Source of the DNA: Granulicella sp. S190
GTDB lineage: Bacteria > Acidobacteriota > Terriglobia > Terriglobales > Acidobacteriaceae
NCBI RefSeq assembly: GCF_009766095.1
Contig: NZ_LMUD01000009.1
Location: 298,057-362,056 of the forward strand
Length of the DNA stretch: 64,000 bases
Direction of reading: 5' to 3'
Shown: one piece after another, positions 52,196 through 60,624 of the stretch
Layout of the letters: the number at the start of each line of letters is the position of its first letter
How positions within the stretch are numbered: the first letter of the stretch is position 1
Translations under genes and position numbers: made by a program
The notes under the pieces: model-generated
Told to the model about the DNA's origin: nothing
Database searches by the model: none
What the model saw: the letters and a program-made list of their open reading frames with translations, nothing else

Positions 52196-52252
52196 GGCAG
52201 CTTGTTCGCGGGGCTGTCTATTCTCCCGAGGCTGTCTATAAGATGAAGAGGT

Positions 52253-52528
52253 ATGCCGTCTTTCTCTGAAGTGACGCGGATTGAAGCCGCGATCAAGAAT
52301 AAGAACTCGAAAGAGCTGGAGTGGTCGCTGTGGTACTGCCGGATGCGGCAGGCCGTACCCAGTGCGTTGCCGGGGGATGTGAAGTACTGGCGTGGGATTG
52401 AGGTGCTGGTGAAGGATGCACTTGCCCCGCCGGTCGCGGCGAAGGTATATCCGGCGAAGAAGAAGAAACCTAATCGCGGGTTGGGTTTGGGACCGATGGA
52501 GACTGGCGACGAAGTGGCCGAGGAGTAG
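52253..52528 (+). CDS. Hypothetical small protein
   Basis: 91 residues. MPSFSEVTRIEAAIKNKNSK opens a helical start, followed by ELEWSLWYCRMRQAVPSAL. There is no signal peptide and no recognised domain. The C-terminal third is basic then acidic, low complexity. GAAGAGG is six bases before the ATG, and its codon style is like the neighbours', so I keep it. A strong hairpin follows. Confidence 0.6.
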   Translation: MPSFSEVTRIEAAIKNKNSKELEWSLWYCRMRQAVPSALPGDVKYWRGIEVLVKDALAPPVAAKVYPAKKKKPNRGLGLGPMETGDEVAEE

Positions 52529-52547
52529 CTCCGGGCTTTCGTGGAGG

Positions 52548-52591
52548 CGAGGTGCAGCCATCTCCTATGCGAAGGAGATGGCTGCACCTCG
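52548..52591. terminator. Long perfect stem-loop between convergent genes
   Basis: An 18-bp perfect stem (arms 52548-52565 and 52574-52591; the left arm begins CGAGGTGCAGCC) with loop TATGCGAA. There is no T-run. Its place between the convergent genes at 52253 and 52628 suggests a bidirectional terminator or a transcript-stabilising hairpin. Confidence 0.6.
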
Positions 52592-52627
52592 ATGCGTTAG
52601 CCCGGACGATTTGCAGGGCGGCTTAGA

Positions 52628-53038
52628 TCACTCAGCTGCTTTGTCTGATCTGGGAAGAAGAAGAGCCAAGGGGCTGATTGGACCTAGTGGAATGAGTTGG
52701 AAGGTCATCAGCTTGGCTTGCCCCAGAGGTAAGGCTTCGAGCATGGTGTGAGCCTCTTCGACCGAAGAAGCGTTGAGGATGAAGACGACTCCGTTGTCGT
52801 TTTGAATGGAGTACCACTGATCGATCTTGCCTGCGAGATAGAGACGCAGGGTGTCGGGCACCTCTCTCGAGGAGAGCAACTTGAACTGTTCCGGGGTGGG
52901 TGGTGCGTTGAACCTGCCGATGGCGAGGATTCTGTTGGTCGGGGTTGGCGGCAGGGGAGAGGATGCCGGCGTCTGCGACTTGGCGGCGAACGGGGCGAGC
53001 ATGCAGAGGAGGGCGATGAGGCGGACGAGCGATTTCAT
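52628..53038 (-). CDS. Exported YciI-like small protein
   Basis: 136 residues. Signal MKSLVRLIALLCMLAPFAAKSQ. The mature part (about 38-128) has KIDQWYSIQNDNGVVFILN, ASSVEEAHTMLEALPLGQA and LMTFQLIPLGPISPL, a ferredoxin-like alpha/beta pattern of the YciI/muconolactone-isomerase type. The function is unknown. It is 60 bases downstream of the NmrA gene on the same strand and is probably cotranscribed with it. AGGAG precedes the ATG. Confidence 0.7.
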   Translation of the reverse strand: MKSLVRLIALLCMLAPFAAKSQTPASSPLPPTPTNRILAIGRFNAPPTPEQFKLLSSREVPDTLRLYLAGKIDQWYSIQNDNGVVFILNASSVEEAHTMLEALPLGQAKLMTFQLIPLGPISPLALLLPRSDKAAE

Positions 53039-53098
53039 GATGTTCTCCTGGTGGGGAATAGATCAAGTGATGTGATGGGTGCGGTGCCAGTCGTTGAA

Positions 53099-53980
53099 TC
53101 AGTCGGCGAATTGGTCGCGATGTTTCGCAATAAAGTCAGCCAAGCTGATGGATGGTTGGCCGCCAATTTTCTGGACGAGGTCGTTGGTGCCAGCGAAGAC
53201 GTTGTTCTCGAAGTCGACCGCGATCTCGCTTAGGTGTTGCCAAAAGAAATCTCCGAGGGGTATGCCGTTTTCCTTTGCGAGTTTCGCGAGGGTGGGGACG
53301 TCGGTGAGTTGATAGCGAACCGGCTTTCCGATGGCGCGACCGATCTCTTCGGCGATCTCGGGAAAGGTGAACTCCTTCGCTCCGACGAGCGGATAGGTTT
53401 TGCCGATGTGCTCTGCGGGCGCGACGAGGATATTGGCGATGACGCGACCCTGATCCTCGGCGGCGACAAGTGCGACGCGGCCCGTGTGGAATGGCAGCGG
53501 CAGGATGCCTGCAGCTTTGATGAAACCGCGCCAGTAGAGAACCCATTCTGAAAAGAGGGTTGGACGCACATGAACTATGGGAACGCCGGACCAGTCGAAG
53601 ATCCTCTCGGCGATCCAGTGATTTTGAGCTGCGTGACTTTTGGCTTCGCGGCGTGCTGACGCCTGGGACATGTTGACGATGGCCTGTACGCCAGCTTCTT
53701 TTGCAGCTTGAGCGAAGTAGGCGGTCCCTTCGAGAATGCCGGGCTCGATGGGAAAGACAAAGTAAGCGCTTTGGATGCCTTCGAGAGCGGCGCGGACGGA
53801 CTCGAAGTTGCGAAGATCGCCGAGGACGATCTCTGCGCCCTGCTTCTGGAGTGCTTCAGAACGATCGTCGTGGGTGCGAACCATTGCGCGAACAGCGTGG
53901 CCTTGTTCACGGAGGAATTTTACTGATGCTTTGCCGGTATCGCCGGTCGCGCCGGTCACTAGTATCTTCGATTCGCTCAT
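53099..53980 (-). CDS. NmrA-family NAD(P)-binding reductase-like protein
   Basis: 293 residues from ATG 53980 (GGAG five bases before). The Rossmann start SKILVTGATGDTGKASVKFL is the GATGxxG dinucleotide motif, followed by VVLGD-like EIVLGDLRNFESVRAAL and IVNMSQASARREAKSHAAQN. NmrA proteins sense or use NAD(P) and often act as quinone reductases or redox sensors. It is divergent from a TetR gene 113 bases away and followed by a small exported gene. Confidence 0.9.
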   Translation of the reverse strand: MSESKILVTGATGDTGKASVKFLREQGHAVRAMVRTHDDRSEALQKQGAEIVLGDLRNFESVRAALEGIQSAYFVFPIEPGILEGTAYFAQAAKEAGVQAIVNMSQASARREAKSHAAQNHWIAERIFDWSGVPIVHVRPTLFSEWVLYWRGFIKAAGILPLPFHTGRVALVAAEDQGRVIANILVAPAEHIGKTYPLVGAKEFTFPEIAEEIGRAIGKPVRYQLTDVPTLAKLAKENGIPLGDFFWQHLSEIAVDFENNVFAGTNDLVQKIGGQPSISLADFIAKHRDQFAD

Positions 53981-54036
53981 CACTTCTCCTTTGCAGCGGT
54001 TAGGCTGCTGAAGGGAGACTCTTTCACTCCCTCTGA

Positions 54037-54067
54037 ACCTTTAGAGAACGTATGTCATCTAAAAGGT
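54037..54067. promoter_or_regulatory. Inverted repeat in the NmrA/TetR divergent region, candidate operator
   Basis: ACCTTTAGA (54037-54045) and TCTAAAAGGT (54058-54067) face each other 12 bases apart, with one extra A in the right arm. This is the usual position for TetR autoregulation of a divergent gene. Inference from position and symmetry. Confidence 0.45.
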
Positions 54068-54093
54068 GCAGGTTTTTTTCGAGAGGGAGTGAT

Positions 54094-54714
54094 ATGCGAA
54101 GGTCTCGAAGCGAAGCGGCAGAGACAAGGGAACGAATCGTCTCGACTGCTGCGGGAATGTTTTTGAGGAAGGGCGTGGAAGCGGTGGGGATGCGGGACAT
54201 TATGGCGACCGCAGGTCTGACACCGGGTGGATTCTATCGACACTTCGAATCTAAGGAGCAGTTGATCCTTGAGGCTAATAGTGAGGCGTGGCAGAGGCTG
54301 CTTGCGATGTTCGAGACGCAGACGGACGGTAAATCCTCTGCTGAAGCGCTGGAGACGATCGTCTCGGTGTATTTGAATCAATCGCAGCGCGAAGGCAATA
54401 ACTATCTCTGCCCCCTGGCGATGATTGGAGCTGAACTAAGTCGTTGCGAGGCGAAGGTGCGCGCAGTTTCCACTGCTGGCTATCAGCAACTGGTGAAGCT
54501 TGTTGCCGATCATCTGACGCATCTTGGAAGGGACGAGGCTCAGACTACCGCGAGCGGATTGGTGAGTGCCATGGCGGGTGCCGTCATGCTGTCTAATATC
54601 GCGTCTGACGAGGCGACGGCAAGAACCATTCTGAAGAATGCACATGCAATGATTCGGGTTCAGTTAAGCCTGGGCAAGAAGCCCTCGAAGAAGGCAGTCC
54701 GGGCTGGGCGATAG
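54094..54714 (+). CDS. TetR/AcrR-family regulator
   Basis: 206 residues from ATG 54094 (GAGAGGGAGTGAT before it). The helix-turn-helix is typical: RSRSEAAETRERIVSTAAGM, GVEAVGMRDIMATAGLTPGG and FYRHFESKEQLI. The C-terminal part has NYLCPLAMIGAELSR, the cysteine-bearing helix found in TetR_C regulators of reductases. It is divergent from the NmrA gene, which it probably represses. The FAD monooxygenase gene follows 84 bases later. Confidence 0.93.
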   Translation: MRRSRSEAAETRERIVSTAAGMFLRKGVEAVGMRDIMATAGLTPGGFYRHFESKEQLILEANSEAWQRLLAMFETQTDGKSSAEALETIVSVYLNQSQREGNNYLCPLAMIGAELSRCEAKVRAVSTAGYQQLVKLVADHLTHLGRDEAQTTASGLVSAMAGAVMLSNIASDEATARTILKNAHAMIRVQLSLGKKPSKKAVRAGR

Positions 54715-54798
54715 GGATGTCGAGATCGACCCATAGAGATTGCGAGCCTTTTGCGATGACAGGTTTCAATTTGAGTAGATTTCGATACGATATCTGCA

Positions 54799-56340
54799 AT
54801 GTTTATGAGCCAGAGTGTCGAAGTTCTGATTGTGGGAGCTGGACCGACAGGGTTGGCATTGGCATGCGACCTTGCTCGCCGCCGAGTTGCGTTCAAGATC
54901 ATTGATCTAGCACCAGCGTACTTCATCGGTTCGAAGGGAAAGGGACTGCAGCCGCGGAGCCTCGAGGTGCTGGATGACTTCGGCATTATCGATGAGATTC
55001 TGAGACTGGGAAAGTTTCATATTCCCTTTCGGGGATATGACGGATCGAAGGTGCTGGGGGAGAGGGATATTCATGAGGGGCGGAACCCGACTCCGAGCAC
55101 ACCGTATGCGAGTCCGCTGATTATTCGGCAGTGGCGTGTGGAGGAGAGGCTTCGCGCTCTGCTCGAGAAGCAGGGCGGAAAGGTAGAGCTTTCGACGGAG
55201 CTTGTTGGGCTGGAGCAGGACGAGAGCGGCGTCGCGGCAAAAGTTCGGAGAGAGGGTGGCGAGGAGACAATACATTGTCAGTACCTGGTTGCCGCAGATG
55301 GGGGGCGCAGTTTTGTCCGCAAGTTGCTGGAGGTTCCTTTTGAAGGAGAGACATGGACTGACGAGCGTATGTACGTAGGCGACGTTCGGTTACGCGGCCT
55401 TGACCGAGAAGCTTGGCATTCGTGGCCGAATCACCCGGACGGATTGCTTGCGCTTTGTCCGCTCCCCTCGACGGACATGTTTCAGTTTCAGGCACAGATA
55501 CCAAAGGGCGAGGAGCATGAGCCTTCGTTGGAGCTGTTTCAGCGGATTGTGAACGAACGAGCTGGCGGGATGGATATTGAACTGATCGATGCGCCATGGC
55601 TTTCGCTCTATCGAGCAAACGTAAGGATGGCTGCGCGGTTTCGCATCGGCCGCGTGTTTTTGGCTGGCGATGCAGCCCATGTCCATTCGCCTGCCGGGGG
55701 CCAAGGCATGAACACCGGGATACAGGATGCGTACAACCTGGGCTGGAAGTTGGAGAGTGTGCTGCGGGGAGCGCCAGACGCTCTCCTGGATACCTATGAA
55801 GAAGAGCGGTTGCCAGTCGCTGCGAGTGTGCTCGGGCTCAGCACAAAACTACATCGGCAGATCACAGGAAATGGAGAGGAGAAACTACGGCGCGATGCGG
55901 TGACGCTTCAGCTCGGAATCACCTATAAAGAGATGTCATTGAGCAAGCGGTCGGGCGACGTGAATCTGAAGATTGCAGCCGGAGACCGCGCTCCGGACGC
56001 TCCCGGTCTGGACTTGGAAGGCAAGCCGATAAGGCTGTTCGATGTGTTTCGGGGGCCGCAGTTCACTCTGATGCGGCTGTTTCCAGGGAAGAGTGCCAGA
56101 GCGATTGAGGGTGAACTTGTTGATGTAAAGCGTGTTGATGTTCTTGCCTCTCCGTCGATCAAAGATGCGGCGTCAGCTAGCAAGATCTTTGTGGACGCCT
56201 TTGGCCATGTAGCCGAGAGCTATGGGGGCGGACCGGGAGATTGTCTTTTAGTGCGTTCTGATGGGTATGTTGGTTGGATAGGTCCGGAGATCGATTTCGC
56301 CGATCTTCAAGACTACCTTGGTCAAGTTTCGGCGAAGTAG
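54799..56340 (+). CDS. FAD-dependent aromatic monooxygenase (PheA/TfdB family)
   Basis: 513 residues. Rossmann GxGxxG motif VLIVGAGPTGLALACDLARR, the DG motif VAADGGRSFVRKLL and the second FAD motif GRVFLAGDAAHVHSPAGGQG, then MNTGIQDAYNLGWKL. The C-terminal thioredoxin-like part (about 400-510) is typical of group A phenol or RdmE-like hydroxylases. It adds one oxygen to an aromatic ring with NAD(P)H. Whether the upstream TetR regulates it is open. ATG 54805 is an alternative start. Confidence 0.92.
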   Translation: MFMSQSVEVLIVGAGPTGLALACDLARRRVAFKIIDLAPAYFIGSKGKGLQPRSLEVLDDFGIIDEILRLGKFHIPFRGYDGSKVLGERDIHEGRNPTPSTPYASPLIIRQWRVEERLRALLEKQGGKVELSTELVGLEQDESGVAAKVRREGGEETIHCQYLVAADGGRSFVRKLLEVPFEGETWTDERMYVGDVRLRGLDREAWHSWPNHPDGLLALCPLPSTDMFQFQAQIPKGEEHEPSLELFQRIVNERAGGMDIELIDAPWLSLYRANVRMAARFRIGRVFLAGDAAHVHSPAGGQGMNTGIQDAYNLGWKLESVLRGAPDALLDTYEEERLPVAASVLGLSTKLHRQITGNGEEKLRRDAVTLQLGITYKEMSLSKRSGDVNLKIAAGDRAPDAPGLDLEGKPIRLFDVFRGPQFTLMRLFPGKSARAIEGELVDVKRVDVLASPSIKDAASASKIFVDAFGHVAESYGGGPGDCLLVRSDGYVGWIGPEIDFADLQDYLGQVSAK

Positions 56341-56474
56341 ACGCTTCGCGGCAAGTAGTCCCCTCAAGCTTTCCTTTCGGATGTTCTTGGGCGGGGAACT
56401 GGTTTTTGGCGGCTCGCCTCGCGTGGTGGGGTGCGTCTCTGTAAAATATCGATTGCAGCAGTAGAGGAGAACGT

Positions 56475-57059
56475 ATGGCATCGGCAATGGCAGGGATTGA
56501 GGCGTTGAAGGGCACGCATCAGCAGCTGAAGGCGAAGATGGAGAGCACGGTGGAGGACTTCCGTGGACATCTGCTTTCTGCGCGAACGGGGCGGGCGAAT
56601 GTGCATATGCTCGACCAGATCAAGGTGGATTACTACGGCACAGATACGCCGGTGGCGCAGATGGGGCAGGTGTCGACGCCTGAACCTACGCTGATCCTGG
56701 TGCAGCCTTACGACGTGGGGATGGTGTCTGCGATCGAGAAGGCGATAAGGACGTCGGGAACGGGACTGAACCCGATGACCGATGGAAAGGTGATTCGCGT
56801 GCCGGTGCCTCCGATGACCGAAGAGCGGCGCAAGGATGTGGTGAAGCAGCTGAACAAGACGCTGGAGGATCACAAAACCGCGATCCGCAATATTCGGCGG
56901 GATGGGAACGAGCAGATCAAGAAGGCGGCGAAGGACAAGCTGATCTCAGCCGATGATGAAAAGCGCGCGAACGAAGAGGTTCAGCAACTGACGGATGTGG
57001 AGATCAAGCGCGTCGAGGATCTGTTCAAGGCGAAAGAGAAGGAGATCATGACGGTCTGA
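56475..57059 (+). CDS. frr: Ribosome recycling factor
   Basis: 194 residues; slightly long by its N-terminus (MASAMAGIEALKGTH). The RRF three-helix bundle and beta domain are clear: DFRGHLLSARTGRANVHMLD, KVDYYGTDTPVAQMG, IRTSGTGLNPMTDGKVIRVP, PPMTEERRKDVVKQLNK and AIRNIRRDGNEQIKKA. It releases ribosomes with EF-G after termination. GAGGAGA precedes the ATG. The usual upstream pyrH/tsf genes are not here, so the standard cluster is broken up. Confidence 0.97.
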   Translation: MASAMAGIEALKGTHQQLKAKMESTVEDFRGHLLSARTGRANVHMLDQIKVDYYGTDTPVAQMGQVSTPEPTLILVQPYDVGMVSAIEKAIRTSGTGLNPMTDGKVIRVPVPPMTEERRKDVVKQLNKTLEDHKTAIRNIRRDGNEQIKKAAKDKLISADDEKRANEEVQQLTDVEIKRVEDLFKAKEKEIMTV

Positions 57060-57096
57060 TCATTTGCTGGTTATTGATCCAGAGACGGAATGGCCT

Positions 57097-57326
57097 TTAC
57101 CGGACACGGTGGAGGCCGTTTCTGTTTGGGTTGGTGGGAACAGGGCCTGATTCGTCTTCGCGAGAGACGCTTCTGCGGTCGCCGCGATTCTTGAGAAGGA
57201 TTCGCTGTTTGCACCCGGAGCAGATCCAGGGAAAGTAGCCGAAAAAAGAGTAGAGGTGCTCCTCGAGGAGGCCGAACGCTTTGCTCGCCGCATCTTGGTG
57301 CCGTTATGGCATTTGGTGCACTGCAT
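57097..57326 (-). pseudogene. Frameshifted small zinc-ribbon-like protein
   Basis: In the start frame: MQCTKCHNGTKMRR, the first Cys pair. In another frame of the same strand: GLLEEHLYSFFGYFPW, then ICSGCKQRILLKNRG, the second Cys pair, stopping at 57097-57099. Each half on its own makes no sense, but joined they give a C4 zinc-ribbon of the short type that is common in bacteria. The shift lies between about 57255 and 57300. It may be a true pseudogene or a sequencing error. Confidence 0.55.
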
Positions 57327-57526
57327 GAATGCCTCCCGTGGACTCGGCTTGGAAACGGGTTCAAACTGTGCAGATTATACGGATGTGGATAGCGGACTGG
57401 ATTGCCCAGGATATATTTAGGTCGATTTACAGACTAGTCCTTATTCTTTCTCCCCTTGTGCCGATGATGGGAGCAGGCGCCTTCGCTAAGCACGAGGTGC
57501 GACATCTTCTTTGCGGGAGGCGAAGA

Positions 57527-57904
57527 ATGGATGAGTTTGAGGATCATGAGGACCGGCGAAGTGCTGCTCTGGAGGGGGTCGTCGAGAGGCGGGAGCACAG
57601 GCGCTATGCCGTGGATGCGTGGGCTGAGGTGATGGTGAAGGATGGAACCATGCTGTTTCGCGGGCGGGTGCTGGATGTGAGTCAGGGCGGGTGCTATATA
57701 GAGACGGAGGCGCGGTTGAGGCTTGCTCCGGGGACGCCGGTGGAGATTTTGTTTCGGGCGCATGAGACAGTGCTGCGATGTGAAGGAACGAGCAGGATGG
57801 TAAGGGCGCGGGGGGCGGGATTCTTATTTGAGGCTATGAGCGCAAAGGTGCGGGCAGGACTGACTGAGCTGATTGCTGAGCTTGGTGGAGAAGAGAGCGA
57901 CTAA
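57527..57904 (+). CDS. PilZ-domain protein
   Basis: 125 residues from ATG 57527 (GGGAGG before it); the longer frame to 57329 lacks a site. The PilZ c-di-GMP motif is visible: VERREHRRYAVDAWAEV (RxxxR) and LDVSQGGCYIETEARL (D/NxSxxG). PilZ proteins bind c-di-GMP and act on motility, polysaccharide or protein partners. It is an isolated gene. The partner is unknown. Confidence 0.9.
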   Translation: MDEFEDHEDRRSAALEGVVERREHRRYAVDAWAEVMVKDGTMLFRGRVLDVSQGGCYIETEARLRLAPGTPVEILFRAHETVLRCEGTSRMVRARGAGFLFEAMSAKVRAGLTELIAELGGEESD

Positions 57905-57905
57905 G

Positions 57906-58127
57906 TTACAGGAGATTGAGGAAGTCATCTACGTTCATTCCGGCGCTTCGGATGAGAGAACGAAGAGTGCCAACGGATAGCTCTTTGTGTTGCGGAATCG
58001 AGAGATTGGCGCGCTGGCCAGGCTTCGTCATGACAAGATGACTGCCAACCTGCCCGACGGTCTGCCAGCCTGCCTTCGCAAAAGCTTTTGCCGCTTCTTT
58101 GCCGGAGATATTGGCAAGTGTTCCCAT
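57906..58127 (-). CDS. hicA: HicA-family mRNA interferase toxin
   Basis: 73 residues. ISGKEAAKAFAKAGWQTVGQ, then VGSHLVMTKPGQR and LSIPQHKELSVGTLRSLIRS are the HicA double-stranded-RNA-binding-like fold with the catalytic His in GSHLVM. It cleaves mRNA when free. The antitoxin gene lies upstream on the same strand, 83 bases away, which is the reversed (hicB first) order. Confidence 0.9.
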   Translation of the reverse strand: MGTLANISGKEAAKAFAKAGWQTVGQVGSHLVMTKPGQRANLSIPQHKELSVGTLRSLIRSAGMNVDDFLNLL

Positions 58128-58210
58128 GCACCAAGGTTAGTGCATCGACTTAAGGTGCGCGATAGATTTCTTTGTGGAAACCTGGGTTGTTTGTGTGCGC
58201 CTGCGCAGGT

Positions 58211-58420
58211 TTAAACGGCGATGAGTAAAGGTGTTTGATCTTTTGACAAAGACTTCATCGCTTTTTGGTCTTCGGCCCACATCCACGCGGTGATAGCTTC
58301 GCGGATGTTGTTGATGGCCTCTTCCTCATCCTTACCCTGAGAGACGCAGCCGGGAAGTGCTGGGCACTCGGCTACGATCCAACCGTCTTCCGCGGGTTCG
58401 AGCGTGATGTGAAAGGTCAT
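58211..58420 (-). CDS. hicB: HicB-family antitoxin
   Basis: 69 residues from ATG 58420; a longer frame to 58447 is possible. FHITLEPAEDGWIVAECPAL, then PGCVSQGKDEEEAINNIREA and WMWAEDQK match the HicB N-terminal RNase-H-like fold. The usual C-terminal DNA-binding domain is absent, so autoregulation may rely on another protein. It pairs with hicA downstream. Confidence 0.88.
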   Translation of the reverse strand: MTFHITLEPAEDGWIVAECPALPGCVSQGKDEEEAINNIREAITAWMWAEDQKAMKSLSKDQTPLLIAV

Positions 58421-58485
58421 GGCTGCCTCTATTAACGATTCTAACAACAGGAATCGAATTTGTGATTTTAGCCTTTTAACATGAG

Positions 58486-58956
58486 TTAGGTGGTGTGGTC
58501 GATGATGATCTTCCAGCCAGTGTCGGTCTTTTCGAAGATGAGGGAGAAGATGCCCCCGGCGTTGCCGCCGTCTTTCTTGGCGCGGTCGAGGTGATACTTG
58601 CCGATGCAGACGGCGAAGTTTTCATCGAGGGTGTGGACTTCGAGTTCGGAGAAGGTAAGGGTTCCCATGACGGCACGGTTGGGATAGTCGCGCTTGTACT
58701 GATCGAGGAGACCGGCGTAGCCGCGAGAGATCTGGTGCGTGACGAAGAGGGTGTCGGGCGAGTCTTTGTAGCCGCTGGCAAAGGCGGGGAGATCGCCGCG
58801 ATTCCACGCGGCCTCCTGAACCAGGAGAACCTTGATGACGTCCAGTTCTTGCCGGGAGGCAGTATGCAGCGGGTTTGTCTCTTGCGCGCACAGGGTTATC
58901 GGAGCGAGGAGGGTGATGCCGAGGGCGGCAAGGCGGAGAGAGGAACGAATCGGCAT
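58486..58956 (-). CDS. Exported DUF4440/SnoaL-like protein
   Basis: 156 residues from ATG 58956 (GAGAG before it). Signal MPIRSSLRLAALGITLLAPI. The NTF2 fold follows: VIKVLLVQEAAWNRGDLPAF, GYKDSPDTLFVTHQISRGYA and FSLIFEKTDTGWKIIIDHTT, the DUF4440 pattern. Likely a periplasmic ligand-binding or isomerase-like protein. The function is unknown. It is a single gene. Confidence 0.85.
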   Translation of the reverse strand: MPIRSSLRLAALGITLLAPITLCAQETNPLHTASRQELDVIKVLLVQEAAWNRGDLPAFASGYKDSPDTLFVTHQISRGYAGLLDQYKRDYPNRAVMGTLTFSELEVHTLDENFAVCIGKYHLDRAKKDGGNAGGIFSLIFEKTDTGWKIIIDHTT

Positions 58957-59192
58957 AGTGGCTCTCAAAGGGTAGACCTTGTTGGTGCAGAGTTTTTGAG
59001 CAGGCTGCTTCATAAGGACGTGGTGGAGTTCGGGTCGGATTGATAGTAGACCATGATGCGCGGAAGAACGATATGCCTGCGTGGCCGAAGCAGTAACTGT
59101 CTGAGTTCTTTTTGACCCTGCGAGGATGGATGCCTTGATTGTTCTCTCTGCTTGGTCGCTTCTTGTTCAATTCGGAAGAATGGGGAGGACTT

Positions 59193-59348
59193 TCACAGGT
59201 TCAAATGGTCTAAGTCTCGCCTTCCGTCGCTACGAATCTTGAGTTCGCGGCAGATGACGGTGCTTCGAGTCTCCTGAACTCCGGTGTGCTTGCGCAGTTG
59301 CTCGATGAGCGCGCTTCGATGATCTTTCCGCCGTAACTGTTCGAGCAC
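59193..59348 (-). pseudogene. Remnant of an Lrp/AsnC-family regulator (C-terminal part)
   Basis: The frame from GTG 59348 to the stop at 59193-59195 reads VLEQLRRKDHRSALIEQLRK, then HTGVQETRSTVICRELKI. The second part matches the RAM-domain end of Lrp proteins (LxxLxGVxxTxTxxVLxExK). An in-frame stop precedes the GTG and no HTH domain is present upstream, so only the last third of a gene remains. Confidence 0.55.
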
Positions 59349-59421
59349 CTATGGGAGAGACTTCGATCTCGGTTCAGAGGGTCACGCTTTTTTGCCTTTA
59401 TTGTGTTGAGTAGGGATCTCT

Positions 59422-60603
59422 ATGACACGATCGAACGCAGCGCGGATGCAGGGCCTGGATACCTTGCGCGGGGTTGCGATTGTGGCGGTAATGCTCTACC
59501 ACCTAGAGGGTTATCTTCCGGAGAGCATGGCGGCTGTGGCTCAGTTTGGGTGGATGGGAGTAGACCTGTTCTTTGTGCTGAGTGGGTACCTGATCGGGTC
59601 GCAGCTATTGAAGCCGTATGTCTCTGGCGGCGAAGTGTCGCTTCGCGATTTTTACCGGCGACGGGCTTACCGGATTCTCCCTGCCTACTTTGTTGTTTTG
59701 TGGATTTATCTGGTGTGGCCTGCGTGGCGTGAGTCTGCTGTGCTGCCTCCTCTCTGGCAGTTTTTAACGTTCACGGTCAACTTATTCTTTGTTGACTTCA
59801 GTCATCATGCCTTCTCGCATGTGTGGTCGCTGTGCGTGGAGGAGCATTTTTACCTTGTGCTTCCTCTGCTGGTGATAGGGGCGATGCGACGGCCCTCTTT
59901 GCGGAAGGCGTGGTATTTGATTGGCGGGGTGATTCTTTTTGGAATTCTCTTTCGCGGTTACGTGCTGTTTCCGCTGATTTCTCCGCAGGGTTGGAGCGGT
60001 CGCGCTGTTCCGGAGGATTTTGGTACGGTGTACTACCGGTATCTGTACTACCCCACTTATTCGCGGCTGGACGGGCTGGTGGTGGGGGTGGCGCTGGCCC
60101 TGACCAGGAGCTTTCGGCCTGGGTGGTGGAGTTGGCTTGCGAAGAGAGGACACGCGACGCTGATTCTGGGATTGATGCTGACGGGTGCGGTCTGCTGGAT
60201 GTTTCGGGGAGACGGAATGGGGGACGCGACCAAGGTTGCGGCATGGGGAACGGTGCTGGGGTTTCCTCTGCTGGCGATTGGGCTGGGTCTGCTGGTGGCT
60301 TCAAGCGTGAGCCGCGATGGGTGGCTGAGTAGATCTTCGATACCGGGGACAAAGCTGCTAGCTACTCTAGCGTTCAGCCTTTACCTCACGCATAAGGAGA
60401 TCGCGAATCTGGACCGAAGGTATCTTCCCTGGTTGACGGAGCATCGAGATGCGAAGACGGTGGTGGTATACGCCGTAAGCTGCTTGCTGGCTGCGGCAGT
60501 GTTGTATGGGCTTGTGGAGAGGCCCTTTATGGCGTTGCGGGATCGCTCTGTTCGGGCCGGTGAGGTTGTGGAGGTAGAGATGCGTCGGGAACCTGCGCTC
60601 TAA
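59422..60603 (+). CDS. Acyltransferase-3 family membrane protein (OafA-like)
   Basis: 393 residues. RMQGLDTLRGVAIVAVMLYH is the family opening with the catalytic His (LYH), then FGWMGVDLFFVLSGYLIGSQ, RDFYRRRAYRILPAYF and HVWSLCVEEHFYLVLPLL. About ten membrane helices. These enzymes O-acylate surface sugars or lipids. It is a single gene. The acceptor is unknown. Confidence 0.93.
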   Translation: MTRSNAARMQGLDTLRGVAIVAVMLYHLEGYLPESMAAVAQFGWMGVDLFFVLSGYLIGSQLLKPYVSGGEVSLRDFYRRRAYRILPAYFVVLWIYLVWPAWRESAVLPPLWQFLTFTVNLFFVDFSHHAFSHVWSLCVEEHFYLVLPLLVIGAMRRPSLRKAWYLIGGVILFGILFRGYVLFPLISPQGWSGRAVPEDFGTVYYRYLYYPTYSRLDGLVVGVALALTRSFRPGWWSWLAKRGHATLILGLMLTGAVCWMFRGDGMGDATKVAAWGTVLGFPLLAIGLGLLVASSVSRDGWLSRSSIPGTKLLATLAFSLYLTHKEIANLDRRYLPWLTEHRDAKTVVVYAVSCLLAAAVLYGLVERPFMALRDRSVRAGEVVEVEMRREPAL

Positions 60604-60624
60604 AAGCCGCTGCTCTAAAAACGG

